Below, piece after piece: positions 16,997 to 28,839 of a stretch of DNA of 64,000 bases; within the stretch, counting starts at the first letter, position 1; each line of letters begins with the position of its first letter. The notes beneath the pieces were generated by a model. The model saw only the letters and a list, made by a program, of their open reading frames with translations, searched no databases and was not told the origin of the DNA. The stretch is from Sphaerisporangium siamense (lineage in GTDB: Bacteria; Actinomycetota; Actinomycetes; Streptosporangiales; Streptosporangiaceae). The translations under genes were made by a program, and so were the position numbers. Location of the stretch: the NCBI RefSeq assembly GCF_014205275.1, contig NZ_JACHND010000001.1, positions 6,324,001 to 6,388,000 of the forward strand, in the 5' to 3' direction.

Positions 16997-17752
16997 ATGA
17001 ACGCGAAAGACCCCAGGAGCCACGCCATGCCCGTGACGGTCCCCCCCATTTCCGAACGTATCCGGAGCCTCGCCATGTCCGCCGCGCCGACCCACGTCTC
17101 GCTCGACGGCTCGGCCCACGCGACGCGCGGCGGAGTGGACGGCGACGGACGGCCGTTGCTGCTGGTCAAGCCGGGCGAGCCGCTGCACCTGCTGCCGGCC
17201 GCCGAGGACGTCGTGGTCACCGTGGACCTGGCGGCCACCCGCACCCTCGGCGGCGTGGACCACCCGCGCGGGCTGCTCAAGATGCAGGGCTGGGCCCGCC
17301 GGGTGCCGGCCGCCGAGACCAGGGACGCGGCCGTCGCGGTGGCCGCGCGGTGCCCGGACGAGGCGCTGTTCGCGGCGGTGGAGGGCGGCCCGTGCGCCCC
17401 CGGGCTGTTCCGCGTGGACGTCGGGTACGTGATCTACCTGACCGGCCAGGAGTCGGGCATGCTGGACGCCGAGGACTACCTGGGCACCGGGCCCGACCCG
17501 TTCCTCGACGCCGCCGAGAGCATGCTGGACCACGTGAACGCCGCCCACCGCGAGGGGCTGCGCCGGGCCGTCGAGGCGCTCACCGGCGAGCCCGCGCCCG
17601 AGGCGTGGCTGTGGGAGCTGGACCGCTACGGCGCGACCGTGCGGGCCGGGACCGGGCGGCCCGCGCTGATCAGGATCCCCTGGCAGCGACCGGCCGCCGG
17701 GCCGCGTGACCTGGAGCGCGCGCTGGCCCACCTGATGGGCCCGTCCCACTGA
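16997..17752 (+). CDS. DUF2470-domain protein, haem/iron utilisation-like
   Basis: A 251-residue protein. The N-terminal part (about 30-150) resembles the split-barrel FMN/haem-binding fold of the pyridoxamine-phosphate-oxidase superfamily. The C-terminal 90 residues look like DUF2470, with the AESMLDHVNAAHREGLRRAV helix typical of HugZ/HutZ-like haem-degrading proteins. An iron-box-like operator directly upstream supports a role in iron or haem metabolism. The ATG follows an ideal GGGAGG. Its last 83 bases overlap the 3' end of the convergent ROK gene, which is unusual. Confidence 0.75.
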   Translation: MNAKDPRSHAMPVTVPPISERIRSLAMSAAPTHVSLDGSAHATRGGVDGDGRPLLLVKPGEPLHLLPAAEDVVVTVDLAATRTLGGVDHPRGLLKMQGWARRVPAAETRDAAVAVAARCPDEALFAAVEGGPCAPGLFRVDVGYVIYLTGQESGMLDAEDYLGTGPDPFLDAAESMLDHVNAAHREGLRRAVEALTGEPAPEAWLWELDRYGATVRAGTGRPALIRIPWQRPAAGPRDLERALAHLMGPSH

Positions 17753-18932
17753 CGCCCGGTGCGCCGAGGGACGCGTCGACCGCCTCGGGCGCCAGGATGT
17801 GGTCGATGACCATGAGGGCGCAGCCGGTGATGCCCGCGCCGGGCCCGAGGCGGCTGCGCTCGATGCGCAGGCTGCGGGTGGACAGGGCCGTCGAGCGCCG
17901 GTGCACCGCCTCGCGCACCCCGGAGACCAGCGGCTGGAACTTCTCGGCGACGTCGCCGCCGAGCACCACCACGGCCGGGTTGAGGATGTTGACGGCGCTC
18001 GCGACCACCTCGCCGAGCATGCGGCCCGCCCGGCGCACGACCGTCATCGTCTCGGCGTCGCCGGCGCGCACCAGCGTGACGACGTCGTCGAGCGAGGAGA
18101 CCTCGCGCCCGCGCGCCCGCAGGTCGCGCAGGATGGCGGTGCCGCTCGCCACCGAGTCGACGCAGTCGATGTTGCCGCACCGGCACAGCACCCCTCCCCC
18201 GTCGGTGACGGGGATGTGCCCGATCTCGCCCGCCGCGCCGAGCGCGCCGCGCAGGATCTCGCCCCCGGCGATCACCCCGGCGCCGATGCGGGTGGACACC
18301 TTCACGAACAGCAGGTCGGCGACCTCGCGGGCGTAGGCGGCGCGGTACTCGCCCATGGCGACGACGTTGACGTCGTTGTCCACGAAGACCGGCACGGGGT
18401 AGCGGGCGGCGATCAGCGGCGGGATCGCCACGCCGGTCCAGCTCGCCATGACCCGGGCGCTCTCGGTGCGCCCGGCGGCGAACTCGACGGTGGCGGGCAC
18501 GCCGAGCCCGGCGCCGCGCACCGCGGAGCCGGGCCTTTCGTCGAGCAGGTCCGCCCAGATGTCCAGCAGCAGGGGCAGCACCACGCCGGGGCCGCGCTCG
18601 ACGTCGATCTCCAGGTCCGTGCGGGCCAGCTCGGCGCCGGCGAGGTCGCACAGCGCGACCTGGGTGCGGCTCGCGCCGAGCGAGGCGACCAGGATGACGC
18701 CTCCCGAGGCGTTGAACGCCAGGCGCGCCGGCGGGCGCCCGCCGGTGGAGGGGCCCTCGGTGTCCTCCACGACCAGGCCGTGGTCGAGCAGCTCGGCCAC
18801 GCGCAGGGCCACGGCGGGGCGCGAGAGGCCGGTCACCCTGCCGATGTCCGCCCGTGTGACGGCCTCGCCGTCGCGGATGAGGCGGAGCACTTCGCCGGTG
18901 GTGGCGAGCGCGGGGCCTGATCGTCGAGCCAT
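17670..18932 (-). CDS. ROK-family transcriptional regulator
   Basis: A 420-residue NagC/XylR-type protein. A winged helix-turn-helix is at residues 10-65 (GEVLRLIRDGEAVTRADIGR, LSRPAVALRVAELLDHG), then a ROK sugar-binding fold: VDNDVNVVAMGEYR, GAGVIAGGEILRGALGAAGE, the zinc-binding GHIPVTDGGGVLCRCGNIDC motif, and LNPAVVVLGGDV. The Cys-rich CRCGNIDC is intact, as expected for sugar-responsive ROK repressors. It diverges from the Entner-Doudoroff operon at 19085 and is its likely regulator. The C-terminal 27 codons extend through the end of the convergent DUF2470 gene. Confidence 0.9.
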   Translation of the reverse strand: MARRSGPALATTGEVLRLIRDGEAVTRADIGRVTGLSRPAVALRVAELLDHGLVVEDTEGPSTGGRPPARLAFNASGGVILVASLGASRTQVALCDLAGAELARTDLEIDVERGPGVVLPLLLDIWADLLDERPGSAVRGAGLGVPATVEFAAGRTESARVMASWTGVAIPPLIAARYPVPVFVDNDVNVVAMGEYRAAYAREVADLLFVKVSTRIGAGVIAGGEILRGALGAAGEIGHIPVTDGGGVLCRCGNIDCVDSVASGTAILRDLRARGREVSSLDDVVTLVRAGDAETMTVVRRAGRMLGEVVASAVNILNPAVVVLGGDVAEKFQPLVSGVREAVHRRSTALSTRSLRIERSRLGPGAGITGCALMVIDHILAPEAVDASLGAPGVSGTGPSGGPARAPGHAARRPVAARGS

Positions 18933-19004
18933 CGGCCAAGTCTAACCCCACGCTTTTGTAATGAGAAGTTCCTAAGTTCCACATCTCAAATGTCAAAACT
19001 ACGG

Positions 19005-19034
19005 TTGTGCGCGACCAAAGGTTCGGGCTACTGT
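19005..19034 (+). promoter_or_regulatory. Candidate promoter of the Entner-Doudoroff operon
   Basis: TTGTGC (19005-19010) and TACTGT (19029-19034) are spaced 18 bases apart and lie about 50 bases before the zwf start, in the ROK/zwf spacer. On the other strand a TTGACA (18996-18991) could be the -35 box of the ROK gene. An AGTTCC direct repeat at 18967-18980 may be part of an operator. Confidence 0.45.
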
Positions 19035-19084
19035 CCGATCTGTCCTGGTTGGCAAAGACTTGGCAGATCTTCGGAGCCCCTCCC

Positions 19085-20616
19085 GTGCCTCAGCCCTCGA
19101 CCGCGTCGCCCGCCGCACCACCGGACGGCCGCGAGCGCCCCGTCGCGCACGCGGCCGACCTCGTCGTCTTCGGCGGCACCGGCGACCTCTCCATGCGCAA
19201 GCTGCTCCCGGCCCTCTACCACTGCGACCGGGACGGACGGCTCGCGCCGGACGCCCGGATCATCGCGGTGTCCCGCGGCGGGCTGGACGACGCCGACTTC
19301 CGCGGCAAGGTCGAGGCCGAGGTGCGGCCGGGCCTGCACGCCGGCGACGCCGCGGGCTGGGGCCGCTTCCTGCGCCGCCTGCACCACGTGTGCGCGGACG
19401 TCCCGGCCGGCCACGACGCCCCCGTCCACCCGGGGTGGGGCCGGCTCACCCGCATGCTCGCCGGCCGCGAGGACACCGGCAGGGTCTTCTACCTCGCCAG
19501 CCCGCCGATGACGTTCGGCCCGTTCTGCCGGGCCGCGGGCCGGGCGGGCCTGGTGACCCCGTCCTCGCGCGTGGTGCTGGAGAAGCCCCTCGGCCGCGAC
19601 CTGGCGGGCGCCCGCCGCATCAACGACGAGGTCGGCGCCGTCTTCGGCGAGCACCAGATCTTCCGCATCGACCACTACCTCGGCAAGGAGACCGTCCAGA
19701 ACCTGCTCGTGCTGCGGTTCGCCAACGCCTTCCTGGAGCCGATCTGGAACTCTCTGTGGATCGACCACGTGCAGATCACCGCCGCCGAGTCGGTCGGCAC
19801 GCCGGGGCGGCGCGGCTACTACGACCACGCGGGCGCGCTGCGCGACATGGTGCAGAACCACCTGCTGCAACTGCTGTGCCTGGTCGCGATGGAGCCGCCG
19901 GCGCGCAACGACCGCGAGGCGATCCGGGACGAGAAGCTCAAGGTGCTGCAGTCGCTGCGGCCGATCAGCGGGACCGAGGCGGCGCGGTTCACCGTGCGCG
20001 GCCAGTACACCGCCGGGCGCGTGGACGGCCGCGCCGTCCCCGGCTACCTGGACGAGCCGGACGACACCCCCCCGACGGACGCCTCGCGGCATGTGGAGAC
20101 CTTCGCCGCGATCCGCGCCGAGGTGAAGAACTGGCGGTGGGCCGGGGTGCCGTTCTACCTGCGCACGGGCAAGCGCATGCCCTACCGCCGCTCGGAGATC
20201 GTCGTCCAGTTCAAGGACGTGCCGCACTCGATCTTCCCCGGGGGCGAGCCCAACCGGCTGGTGCTGCGCCTGCAGCCCGGCGAGGGCATCCACCTGCGGA
20301 TCATGGCCAAGGAGCCGGGCGCCGGCGAGGTGGTCCCGCGGCCGGTCCCGCTCAGCCTGAGCTTCGCCGACACCTTCCACGCCCGCGTCCCCGACGCCTA
20401 CGAGCGGCTGCTGACCGACGTGCTGGCCGGCGACCCGACCCTGTTCATGCGGCGCGACGAGGTCGAGGCTGCCTGGGGCTGGATCGACCCGGTCATCGCC
20501 ACCTGGGAGTCCACCGGCGGCCTCCCCGAGCCGTACGCCGCCGGGACCAGCGGGCCGGTGGGCGCCCACGAACTGCTCGGCCGCAGCGGCCGCGCCTGGC
20601 ACGAGGAGGACCTGCC

Positions 20617-20620
<4 letters not shown>
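19085..20620 (+). CDS. zwf: Glucose-6-phosphate 1-dehydrogenase
   Basis: A 511-residue enzyme that oxidises glucose 6-phosphate to 6-phosphogluconolactone with NAD(P)+. Visible are the dinucleotide-binding [17 protein letters not shown] near residue 28 and the substrate/catalytic motif [14 protein letters not shown] with the catalytic His; KLKVLQSL and FYLRTGKRM are further family blocks. The GTG at 19085 follows GGAG at the right distance; a GTG at 19007 overlaps the promoter. It is the first gene of the operon, and its stop overlaps the edd start as GTGA. No 6-phosphogluconolactonase gene is in the cluster. Confidence 0.95.
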
Positions 20621-22574
<1,954 letters not shown>

Positions 22575-22578
<4 letters not shown>

Positions 22579-23624
22579 GCGCGCCGCCGCCTCCGACCCC
22601 GGAGGCTCCCTGGCTGGTCGCCGACGTCGGCGGCACCAACGCCCGGTTCGGGCTGGTGACCCGGCCGGGTGGACGTCCGGAGCGGGTCGTCGTGCTCCCG
22701 GGGGCTGAGCACGACGGCCTGCCCGGCGCCGTCCACGCCTACCTGACCGTCCACGCGGGCGTGCGGGCCGCGGCGGCGTGCCTGGCCATCGCGGGCCCGG
22801 TCAACGCCGACCGCTACCGGCTCACCAACGCGGGCTGGTCGGGCTCGGTCAACGACCTCGGCATCCCGCACGTCGAGCTGCTCAACGACTTCGAGGCGCT
22901 CGCCCTGGCCCTGCCCCGCCTGGACGGCGGCGACCTCGCCTCCCTCGGCGGGCCCGCCCCGGCGCAGGGCATGGTCAAGGCCGTGCTGGGGCCGGGCACG
23001 GGCCTCGGCGTGGCCGGGCTGGTGCCCGCGCGCGGCGGCTGGGTGCCGGTGCCCGGCGAGGGCGGCCACGTGACCGCGCCCGCCGTCACCGAGCTGGAGT
23101 ACGAGATCGTGCGCGCGCTGCGGGCCGACGGGATGCCGTTCGTGGACGCCGAACACCTGCTGTCCGGGCCGGGCCTGACCCGGCTGCGGCACGGGCTCGC
23201 CCTGGTGGAGGGCATCCACGCCGCCCCGCTGCCCGCCTCGGAGGTCGTGGCGCGCCTGGACGACTCGCTGTGCGCGCGTACGGTGGAGGTGTTCTGCGGG
23301 CTGCTCGGCAGCTTCGCGGCCAACGTCGCGCTCACCTTGGGGGCCAGGGGCGGCGTCTATCTCGGAGGGGGCATCGTGCCGAGGATCGTCGAACGGATCC
23401 GCGCGAGCGACTTCCGGCGCCGGTTCGAGGCCAACCTCGTCCTGTCCGGCTACCTGACCGGCATCGCCACCACCGCGATCGTCGCCGAGCAGCCCGCGCT
23501 GACCGGCGCGGCGGCCTGGCTCGCCCAGCGGGCGGCCCTGCCCTCTCCCACCGCCCCCGTCCCGTCCTCCGCCGGCCCGGCGCCGGGCCGGACCACCCTC
23601 ACCGCAAGGAGCACCACCCCGTGA
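22575..23624 (+). CDS. glk: Glucokinase, Glk (non-ROK) family
   Basis: A 349-residue glucokinase of the proteobacterial Glk type. It has [14 protein letters not shown] (phosphate loop), [57 protein letters not shown] and [11 protein letters not shown]. The ROK cysteine motif is absent, so this is not the GlkA type usual in streptomycetes. It phosphorylates glucose to feed the dehydrogenase encoded two genes upstream. The last 30 residues are a Pro/Ala/Ser tail. The GTG start overlaps the edd stop (GTGA). Confidence 0.92.
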
Positions 23625-24235
23625 GCATCCTCGACCTCGCCCCCGTCATCCCCGTCGTGGTCGTCGACGACGCGCGGGCGGCCGTCCCCCTCGCCCGCGC
23701 CCTGGTGGCGGGCGGGCTGCCGGCCATCGAGGTGACGCTGCGCACGCCCGCCGCCCTCGCGGCCATCGCCGCCATCGCCGCCGAGGTGCCGGGGGCCGTG
23801 GTCGGCGCGGGCACGGTGCGCACCCCGGCCGACGTGGCCGCCGCCGCGGGCGTGGGCGCGCGGTTCCTGGTCAGCCCCGGCGCGACGCCCGGCCTGCTCG
23901 ACGCCATGGACGGCAGCGGCCTGCCGTTCCTGCCGGGCGCGGCGACCGCCTCGGAGGTGCTGGCGCTGGCCGAGCGCGGGCTGACCGAGATGAAGTTCTT
24001 CCCCGCGGGCCCGGCGGGCGGGGTCGGCTACCTCAAGGCCCTGGCCGGGCCGATCCCCGACGTGCGGTTCTGCCCGACCGGCGGCATCCGGCCGGAGACG
24101 GCCGCCGAGTACCTGGCGCTGCCCAACGTCGGCTGCGTCGGCGGCACCTGGCTCACCCCGGCCGACGCGCTCGCCGCCGGCGACTACGCCCGCGTCGAGA
24201 AGCTCGCCGCCGAGGCCGCCGCACTTAGCGCCTGA
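23621..24235 (+). CDS. eda: KDPG aldolase (2-keto-3-deoxy-6-phosphogluconate aldolase)
   Basis: A 204-residue class I aldolase that splits KDPG into pyruvate and glyceraldehyde 3-phosphate. Catalytic Glu lies in [12 protein letters not shown], the Schiff-base Lys125 in [10 protein letters not shown], and the phosphate-binding end in [13 protein letters not shown]. Length and order are typical. The GTG start, with AAGGA upstream, overlaps the glk stop. It completes the zwf-edd-glk-eda operon, which provides a full Entner-Doudoroff route from glucose except for the lactonase step. Confidence 0.95.
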   Translation: MSILDLAPVIPVVVVDDARAAVPLARALVAGGLPAIEVTLRTPAALAAIAAIAAEVPGAVVGAGTVRTPADVAAAAGVGARFLVSPGATPGLLDAMDGSGLPFLPGAATASEVLALAERGLTEMKFFPAGPAGGVGYLKALAGPIPDVRFCPTGGIRPETAAEYLALPNVGCVGGTWLTPADALAAGDYARVEKLAAEAAALSA

Positions 24236-24338
24236 CCTGGTGCGCGGGCCACGTCCCCGCCAGGGTACGGTTAGGGGCCGCGTGATCGGCGAAGCGGCCG
24301 GCGTCCGGGCAGGGTAGCCGCCCGGTGGCTGGCATGTT

Positions 24339-24361
24339 CCGGCTTCGCCCTGTCAAGCCGG
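24339..24361 (+). terminator. Possible hairpin terminator after eda
   Basis: A 7-bp stem CCGGCTT/AAGCCGG around a 9-base loop, about 100 bases after the eda stop. The rest of 24236-24490 shows no gene I can support. Confidence 0.35.
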
Positions 24362-24490
24362 CCACGACCTCGTCCGCGCCCATCCTCCCTCGGGCGCCGG
24401 GCGAACGACCATGGAGGTCGCCGTGACCCGATGCGACGTTCATGGATCACGGGCCCGCGTGCGCCTCACCCGGCGCCCGCGGGCCCGCAC

Positions 24491-25927
24491 TCAGCCGCGG
24501 GCCGCCAAGGGCGGGGTCAGGTCCTCCAGCGATCTGCCTTCGGCGTCCACCGCGAGCACCAGCGCCACCAGCCCCGCGGCGATCATCATGGCGGCGGCGA
24601 ACGCGTACCCGTAGAAGAGCCGGTCGGGGTCGGCGTGCCCGGGTTCGCCGATCAGCGCGCCGAAGATCGCGGGGCCGAGCGCGCCGAACCCCTGGGCGAT
24701 CGAGAAGAACAGCGCGATGACCAGCGCCCTGATCTCCAGCGGGAACAGCTCGCTCACGGTCAGGTAGCCGGAGCTGGCCGCGGCCGAGGCGAAGAAGAAG
24801 ATCACCGACCACAGCAAAGTCTGCGTGGTCGCGGTGAGCGCGCCCTGCTTGAACAGCCATCCGGTCCCGGCCAGCAGCGCGCCCGACAGTAGGTACGTAC
24901 CCGAGATCATCACCCGGCGGCCCAGCGTGTCGAACAGGTGGCCCAGCACGAGCGGCCCGGCGAGGTTGCCGAGCGCGAACGCGAACAGGTACTTGGAGGC
25001 GTCGTGCGGGGTGACGCCGTAGTAGGTGCCGAGCACGAGCACGTAGGTGAAGAAGATCGCGTTGTAGAGGAACGACTGGCTGATCATCAACGTGGCGCCG
25101 AGCACCGTGCGGCGGGGGTGCTCGCGGACCAGCACCCGGGCGATCTCGGCGTAGGAGGGCGCGCCGCGCGGGCGGATCTCCAGGGCCTTGCTCTCGTCCA
25201 CGGGCGGCAGCGGGCGCCCGCTCGCGGCCACCGCGCGCTCCACCGCCGCGGCGGCGCGCTCGGCCTCCTCGGGGTGGCCGTGCATGAGCAGCCAGCGGGG
25301 GCTCTCGGGCAGGTGACGGCGCAGCGTCCAGATGGCGGCCCCGAGCACGGGGCCGATCAGCAGGCCGACACGCCAGCCCACGTTGATCGGCAGGATGGCG
25401 GGATTCAGCAGGACGTAGGTGCTCGCCGTGCCGATCATCGCGCCGAGCCAGTACGTCCCGCTCACCGCCAGGTCCGCCCGGCCCCGGTACCGGGCGGGGA
25501 TCAGCTCGTCGATCGCCGAGTGGATGGCCGCGTACTCGCCGCCGATGCCCGCCCCGGCGAAGAACCGGAAGAACAACAGGAACGCCAGGTTCGGCGAGAA
25601 CGCCGTGACGCCGTTGGCCGCCAGGTACAGCCCCAGGGTCAGCACGAACAGCTTGCGCCGGCCGAACCGGTCCGACATCCGCCCGAAGAACAGCGCCCCC
25701 GCGACCTGGCCCGCCAGGTACACCGTCGCGGTCAGCCCGACCTGGAAGGCCGACAGGCCCAGCGTGCGCCGGTCCTCCAGCACCGAGCCGACCGCCCCCG
25801 CGATCGTGATCTCCATGCCGTCCAGCACCCACGCGACCCCGAGCGCCAGCACCAGCCGGGTGTGGAACCCCGACCACGGCAGCCGGTCCAGCCGCGCGGG
25901 CACCAGACTCCGGACGACCTCCCCCAT
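24491..25927 (-). CDS. MFS transporter, sugar/metabolite:H+ symporter family (copy 1)
   Basis: A 478-residue, 12-helix major-facilitator protein. Motif A appears as FGRMSDRFGRRKLF between helices 2 and 3. Its counterpart between helices 8 and 9 is LGHLFDTLGRRVMIS, and PESPRWLLMHGHPEEAE marks the sugar-porter type mid-loop. Substrate unknown; sugar or aromatic acid are possible. It is about 80 percent identical by eye to the next gene upstream, and the two share a 112-bp identical block. The ATG at 25927 is chosen by alignment with the paralogue; a GTG lies 6 bases earlier. Confidence 0.88.
   Translation of the reverse strand: MGEVVRSLVPARLDRLPWSGFHTRLVLALGVAWVLDGMEITIAGAVGSVLEDRRTLGLSAFQVGLTATVYLAGQVAGALFFGRMSDRFGRRKLFVLTLGLYLAANGVTAFSPNLAFLLFFRFFAGAGIGGEYAAIHSAIDELIPARYRGRADLAVSGTYWLGAMIGTASTYVLLNPAILPINVGWRVGLLIGPVLGAAIWTLRRHLPESPRWLLMHGHPEEAERAAAAVERAVAASGRPLPPVDESKALEIRPRGAPSYAEIARVLVREHPRRTVLGATLMISQSFLYNAIFFTYVLVLGTYYGVTPHDASKYLFAFALGNLAGPLVLGHLFDTLGRRVMISGTYLLSGALLAGTGWLFKQGALTATTQTLLWSVIFFFASAAASSGYLTVSELFPLEIRALVIALFFSIAQGFGALGPAIFGALIGEPGHADPDRLFYGYAFAAAMMIAAGLVALVLAVDAEGRSLEDLTPPLAARG
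25497..25608. repeat. 112-bp block identical to 27040-27151
   Basis: This segment of MFS copy 1 is base-for-base the same as 27040-27151 in copy 2, including synonymous positions, in the same orientation, while flanking sequence differs. It indicates recent gene conversion between the tandem copies, or strong selection on that part. Confidence 0.9.
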
Positions 25928-25980
25928 GATCACCCAGCGTATCCGCCGATCACCCCGGGCGCCGGGTCCCGCACCGGTAC

Positions 25981-26010
25981 GGGACGGCTCCGGCGCGCCG
26001 GAGCCGTCCC
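25981..26010 (-). terminator. Perfect palindromic hairpin after MFS copy 2
   Basis: A perfect 15-bp inverted repeat, GGGACGGCTCCGGCG and its complement, with no separate loop. It begins 5 bases after the stop codon of the MFS gene at 26016-27467 and before copy 1. Position and strength fit a terminator separating the two genes' transcripts. Confidence 0.75.
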
Positions 26011-26015
26011 GGTCC

Positions 26016-27467
26016 TCAGGTCGAGGCGTGCTGGGCGTCGCGCATGGACAGCGACGGCGCCAGCTCCTCCAGGGAGCGGCGTTCGGCGTTCACCGCGAAG
26101 AACCACGCCACCAGGCCGCCCGCCACCATCAGCGCCGAGGCGAACAGGTAGCCGTAGAACAGGCGGGTGGGGTCGGGGTTGTCCTGGTCGCCGATCAGCG
26201 CGCCGAAGATCGTCGGGCCGAGCGCGCCGAACGCCTGGGCGACCGAGAAGAACAGCGCGATCGCCAGCGCCCTGATCTCCAGCGGGAACAGCTCACTGAC
26301 GGTCAGGTAGCCGGAGCTTGCCGCGGCCGAGGCGATGAAGAAGATCACCGACCACAGGATCGTCTGGGTGGTCGCGGTCAGCATGCCTTCCTTGAACATC
26401 CAGCCCGTGATCGCCAGCAGCACCCCCGACGTGACGTACGTGCTGGTGATCATGACCCGGCGTCCCACCGTGTCGAACAACGGGCCCAGGATGAACGGCC
26501 CCGCCAGGTTGCCCACCGCGAAGGCCAGCATGAACTTGGAGGCGTCGCTCGCCGAGATGCCGTAGAACGTGCCGAGCACGATGACGTACGTGAAGAAGAT
26601 CGCGTTGTAGAGGAACGACTGGCTGATCATCATGGTCAGGCCGAGGATCGTGCGGGTCGGGTACTCGCGGAAGACGACCTTGAGGATCTCCCGGTACGTC
26701 GGCGACCCGTGCGGGCGCAGCTCCATCGCCTTGCTCTCGTCCACCGGCGGCACCGGGCGCCCGCTCGCGGCCACCGCGCGCTCCACCGCCTCGGCGGCCT
26801 GCTCGGCCTCCTCGTGCCTGCCGTGCATGAGCAGCCAGCGCGGGCTCTCGGGCAGGTGACGGCGCAGCACCCAGATCATCGCGCCCAGCACCGGGCCGAT
26901 CAGCAGGCCCAGGCGCCAGCCGAGGTCGATGGGCAGCAGGTCGGGGTTCAGCAGGATGTAGGTGCTCGCCGTGCCGATGATCGCGCCGAGCCAGTAGGTG
27001 CCGCTCACCGCCAGGTCCACCCGGCCCCGGTAGCGGGACGGGATCAGCTCGTCGATCGCCGAGTGGATGGCCGCGTACTCGCCGCCGATGCCCGCCCCGG
27101 CGAAGAACCGGAAGAACAACAGGAACGCCAGGTTCGGCGAGAACGCCGTGATCCCGTTGGCCGCCAGATAGAGGGCCAGGGTGATGATGAACAGCTTCCG
27201 CCTGCCGAAACGGTCCGACAGCCGTCCGAACACCAGGGCCCCGGCCACCTGGCCGATCAGGTAGACCGTCGCCGTGAAGCCCACCTCCACGGCCGTCAGC
27301 CCCAGCGTCTGCCGTTCCTGCAGCACCGACCCGATCGCGCTCGCGATCGTGATCTCCATGCCGTCCAGCACCCACGCGACCCCGAGCGCCAGCACCAGCC
27401 GAGTGTGAAACCCGGACCACGGCAATCGATCCAGCCGCGCCGGCACCAGCGTGCGCACACTTTCCAT
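26016..27467 (-). CDS. MFS transporter, sugar/metabolite:H+ symporter family (copy 2)
   Basis: A 483-residue paralogue of copy 1 with the same order of motifs: FGRLSDRFGRRKLF, PESPRWLLMHGRHEEAE, LGPLFDTVGRRVMI. Differences are scattered through loops and the C-terminus (NAERRSLEELAPSLSMRD). The ATG at 27467 begins MESVRTLVPARLDRL. Duplicate transporters side by side usually differ in affinity or substrate. A strong hairpin follows the stop, so the copies are probably expressed separately. Confidence 0.88.
   Translation of the reverse strand: MESVRTLVPARLDRLPWSGFHTRLVLALGVAWVLDGMEITIASAIGSVLQERQTLGLTAVEVGFTATVYLIGQVAGALVFGRLSDRFGRRKLFIITLALYLAANGITAFSPNLAFLLFFRFFAGAGIGGEYAAIHSAIDELIPSRYRGRVDLAVSGTYWLGAIIGTASTYILLNPDLLPIDLGWRLGLLIGPVLGAMIWVLRRHLPESPRWLLMHGRHEEAEQAAEAVERAVAASGRPVPPVDESKAMELRPHGSPTYREILKVVFREYPTRTILGLTMMISQSFLYNAIFFTYVIVLGTFYGISASDASKFMLAFAVGNLAGPFILGPLFDTVGRRVMITSTYVTSGVLLAITGWMFKEGMLTATTQTILWSVIFFIASAAASSGYLTVSELFPLEIRALAIALFFSVAQAFGALGPTIFGALIGDQDNPDPTRLFYGYLFASALMVAGGLVAWFFAVNAERRSLEELAPSLSMRDAQHAST
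27040..27151. repeat. 112-bp block identical to 25497-25608
   Basis: Partner of the identical block in MFS copy 1; the two are 1,543 bases apart in direct orientation. Confidence 0.9.
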
Positions 27468-27564
27468 GGCGACCCGCCTAACGTCCAGGCATGCCGGAAC
27501 AGACCCCGACCAGGCCCATCCCGGCAGCAACGATGGCGAACCCACTGCCCGTCCGATCCCCGCC

Positions 27565-28719
27565 CTAACCAGCGGTTCCCCGGCGCAGCGGCGGGCGGCG
27601 GGCCCAGGTGGCCCAGCGCCAGAGCCATTCCAGAGGGCCTTGGCGGTGGCGGCGCAGCCAGAGCGTCGACACCAGCCACTGGGCGACGAGGATCGCCGCG
27701 GCGAGCAGGAGCACCGTCGCCGTGGACCAGCCGTCCGGGTCGCCGCCGGTGAGACGGGCGGCCACCAGGACCAGGACCGTGGCCGACAGGTAGTTGGTCA
27801 GCGCCATGCGGCCCAGCGGCGCGAACACCCCGAGGAGCAGCGGCCGGAGCGGCGTCCTCAGCAGGAGCAGCAGCACGCACACGTAGACGCCGGCCGTCAG
27901 CAGCCCGGCGACGGCGAACCACGAGCTGAAACCGTCCGTCCCGGCGGCGCCCGCCCGGATCTGCAGCCACGCGGCCGGCACCGCACCCGCCGCGAGGACC
28001 AGGCCCAGCAAGGCCGGGACGCGGGTGGAGCGCTCGATCCGGTCCACCACGCCGTACCTGGTCAGCGCCGAGCCCAGCAGGAACAGGCCCGGCACCAGCG
28101 GGATGCCGTTGGCGCCGAGGACCGGCGGCACCGCGATGAGCACCACGGCGAGCCCCGCGACGACCCGGCGCGGCAGCCAGGTCGAGGGCAGCAGCACCAG
28201 CAGGCCGGCGACGGCGTAGACCGTCAGGATGTCGCCCCGCCACAGCAGGAACATGTGCGCCGACCCGAGGGCGAGCAGCGCCAGCAGCCGGCGCAGCAGA
28301 ACCAGCCGCGGGCGGGCGGCACGGCCCCGCGCGGACTCCAGCAGCAGCGAGAACCCGACACCGAACAGCAACGAGAAGATCGGAAAGAAGCGCTGGTCGA
28401 CGAACAGCCCCAGCCCGAACCAGCCGTCGTCCGCACGCGCCGCCACCACCGGCTCGGCGGCCGACACGACGTGGACCATGTGCGCGATCGGTTTCACGTT
28501 GGCCACCAGGATCCCGCACAACGCGAACCCACGGACGACGTCGAGCGCGGCGATCCGCGGACGCCCGTCCGGTCGTGGCTCTCCCTGTCCGAGGGTCGGG
28601 CTCTCCGCGTCGAAGGCGGAAGCGGACGGACCTGGCACCGGAGTGGCGGGATCGTCGGGTCCGTGGCGATCGGGGCGTCGCCGGACCTGATGGACCGGAG
28701 GATGTTCTTCACGGGACAT
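27565..28719 (-). CDS. DUF418-domain membrane protein
   Basis: A 384-residue polytopic membrane protein of the YeiB/DUF418 type. A hydrophilic N-terminal 50 residues leads to [18 protein letters not shown], the usual opening of the family. The block [17 protein letters not shown] and about ten helices follow, then the DUF418 C-terminal [13 protein letters not shown] region and [15 protein letters not shown]. Members resemble acyltransferase-like membrane proteins but have no established reaction. The start may be the ATG at 28719 or a GTG 6 bases upstream. Confidence 0.88.
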   Translation of the reverse strand: MSREEHPPVHQVRRRPDRHGPDDPATPVPGPSASAFDAESPTLGQGEPRPDGRPRIAALDVVRGFALCGILVANVKPIAHMVHVVSAAEPVVAARADDGWFGLGLFVDQRFFPIFSLLFGVGFSLLLESARGRAARPRLVLLRRLLALLALGSAHMFLLWRGDILTVYAVAGLLVLLPSTWLPRRVVAGLAVVLIAVPPVLGANGIPLVPGLFLLGSALTRYGVVDRIERSTRVPALLGLVLAAGAVPAAWLQIRAGAAGTDGFSSWFAVAGLLTAGVYVCVLLLLLRTPLRPLLLGVFAPLGRMALTNYLSATVLVLVAARLTGGDPDGWSTATVLLLAAAILVAQWLVSTLWLRRHRQGPLEWLWRWATWARRPPLRRGTAG

Positions 28720-28839
28720 GGGCACCCATGCTGCAGATCAGGCACGTGAGCGGCACGGGTCGGAAGCAGGGTTCACGGCGGGCGGGATCATACTTATGGC
28801 CGGTTCCGGCGGAGAGGCCGGCGTCCTAGCCTGAGGCGG

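Noticed and set aside
24236-24490. Possible tRNA or small RNA between eda and the MFS genes
   Set aside because: I looked for a cloverleaf with GTTC-containing arm and saw none; only one weak hairpin is present.
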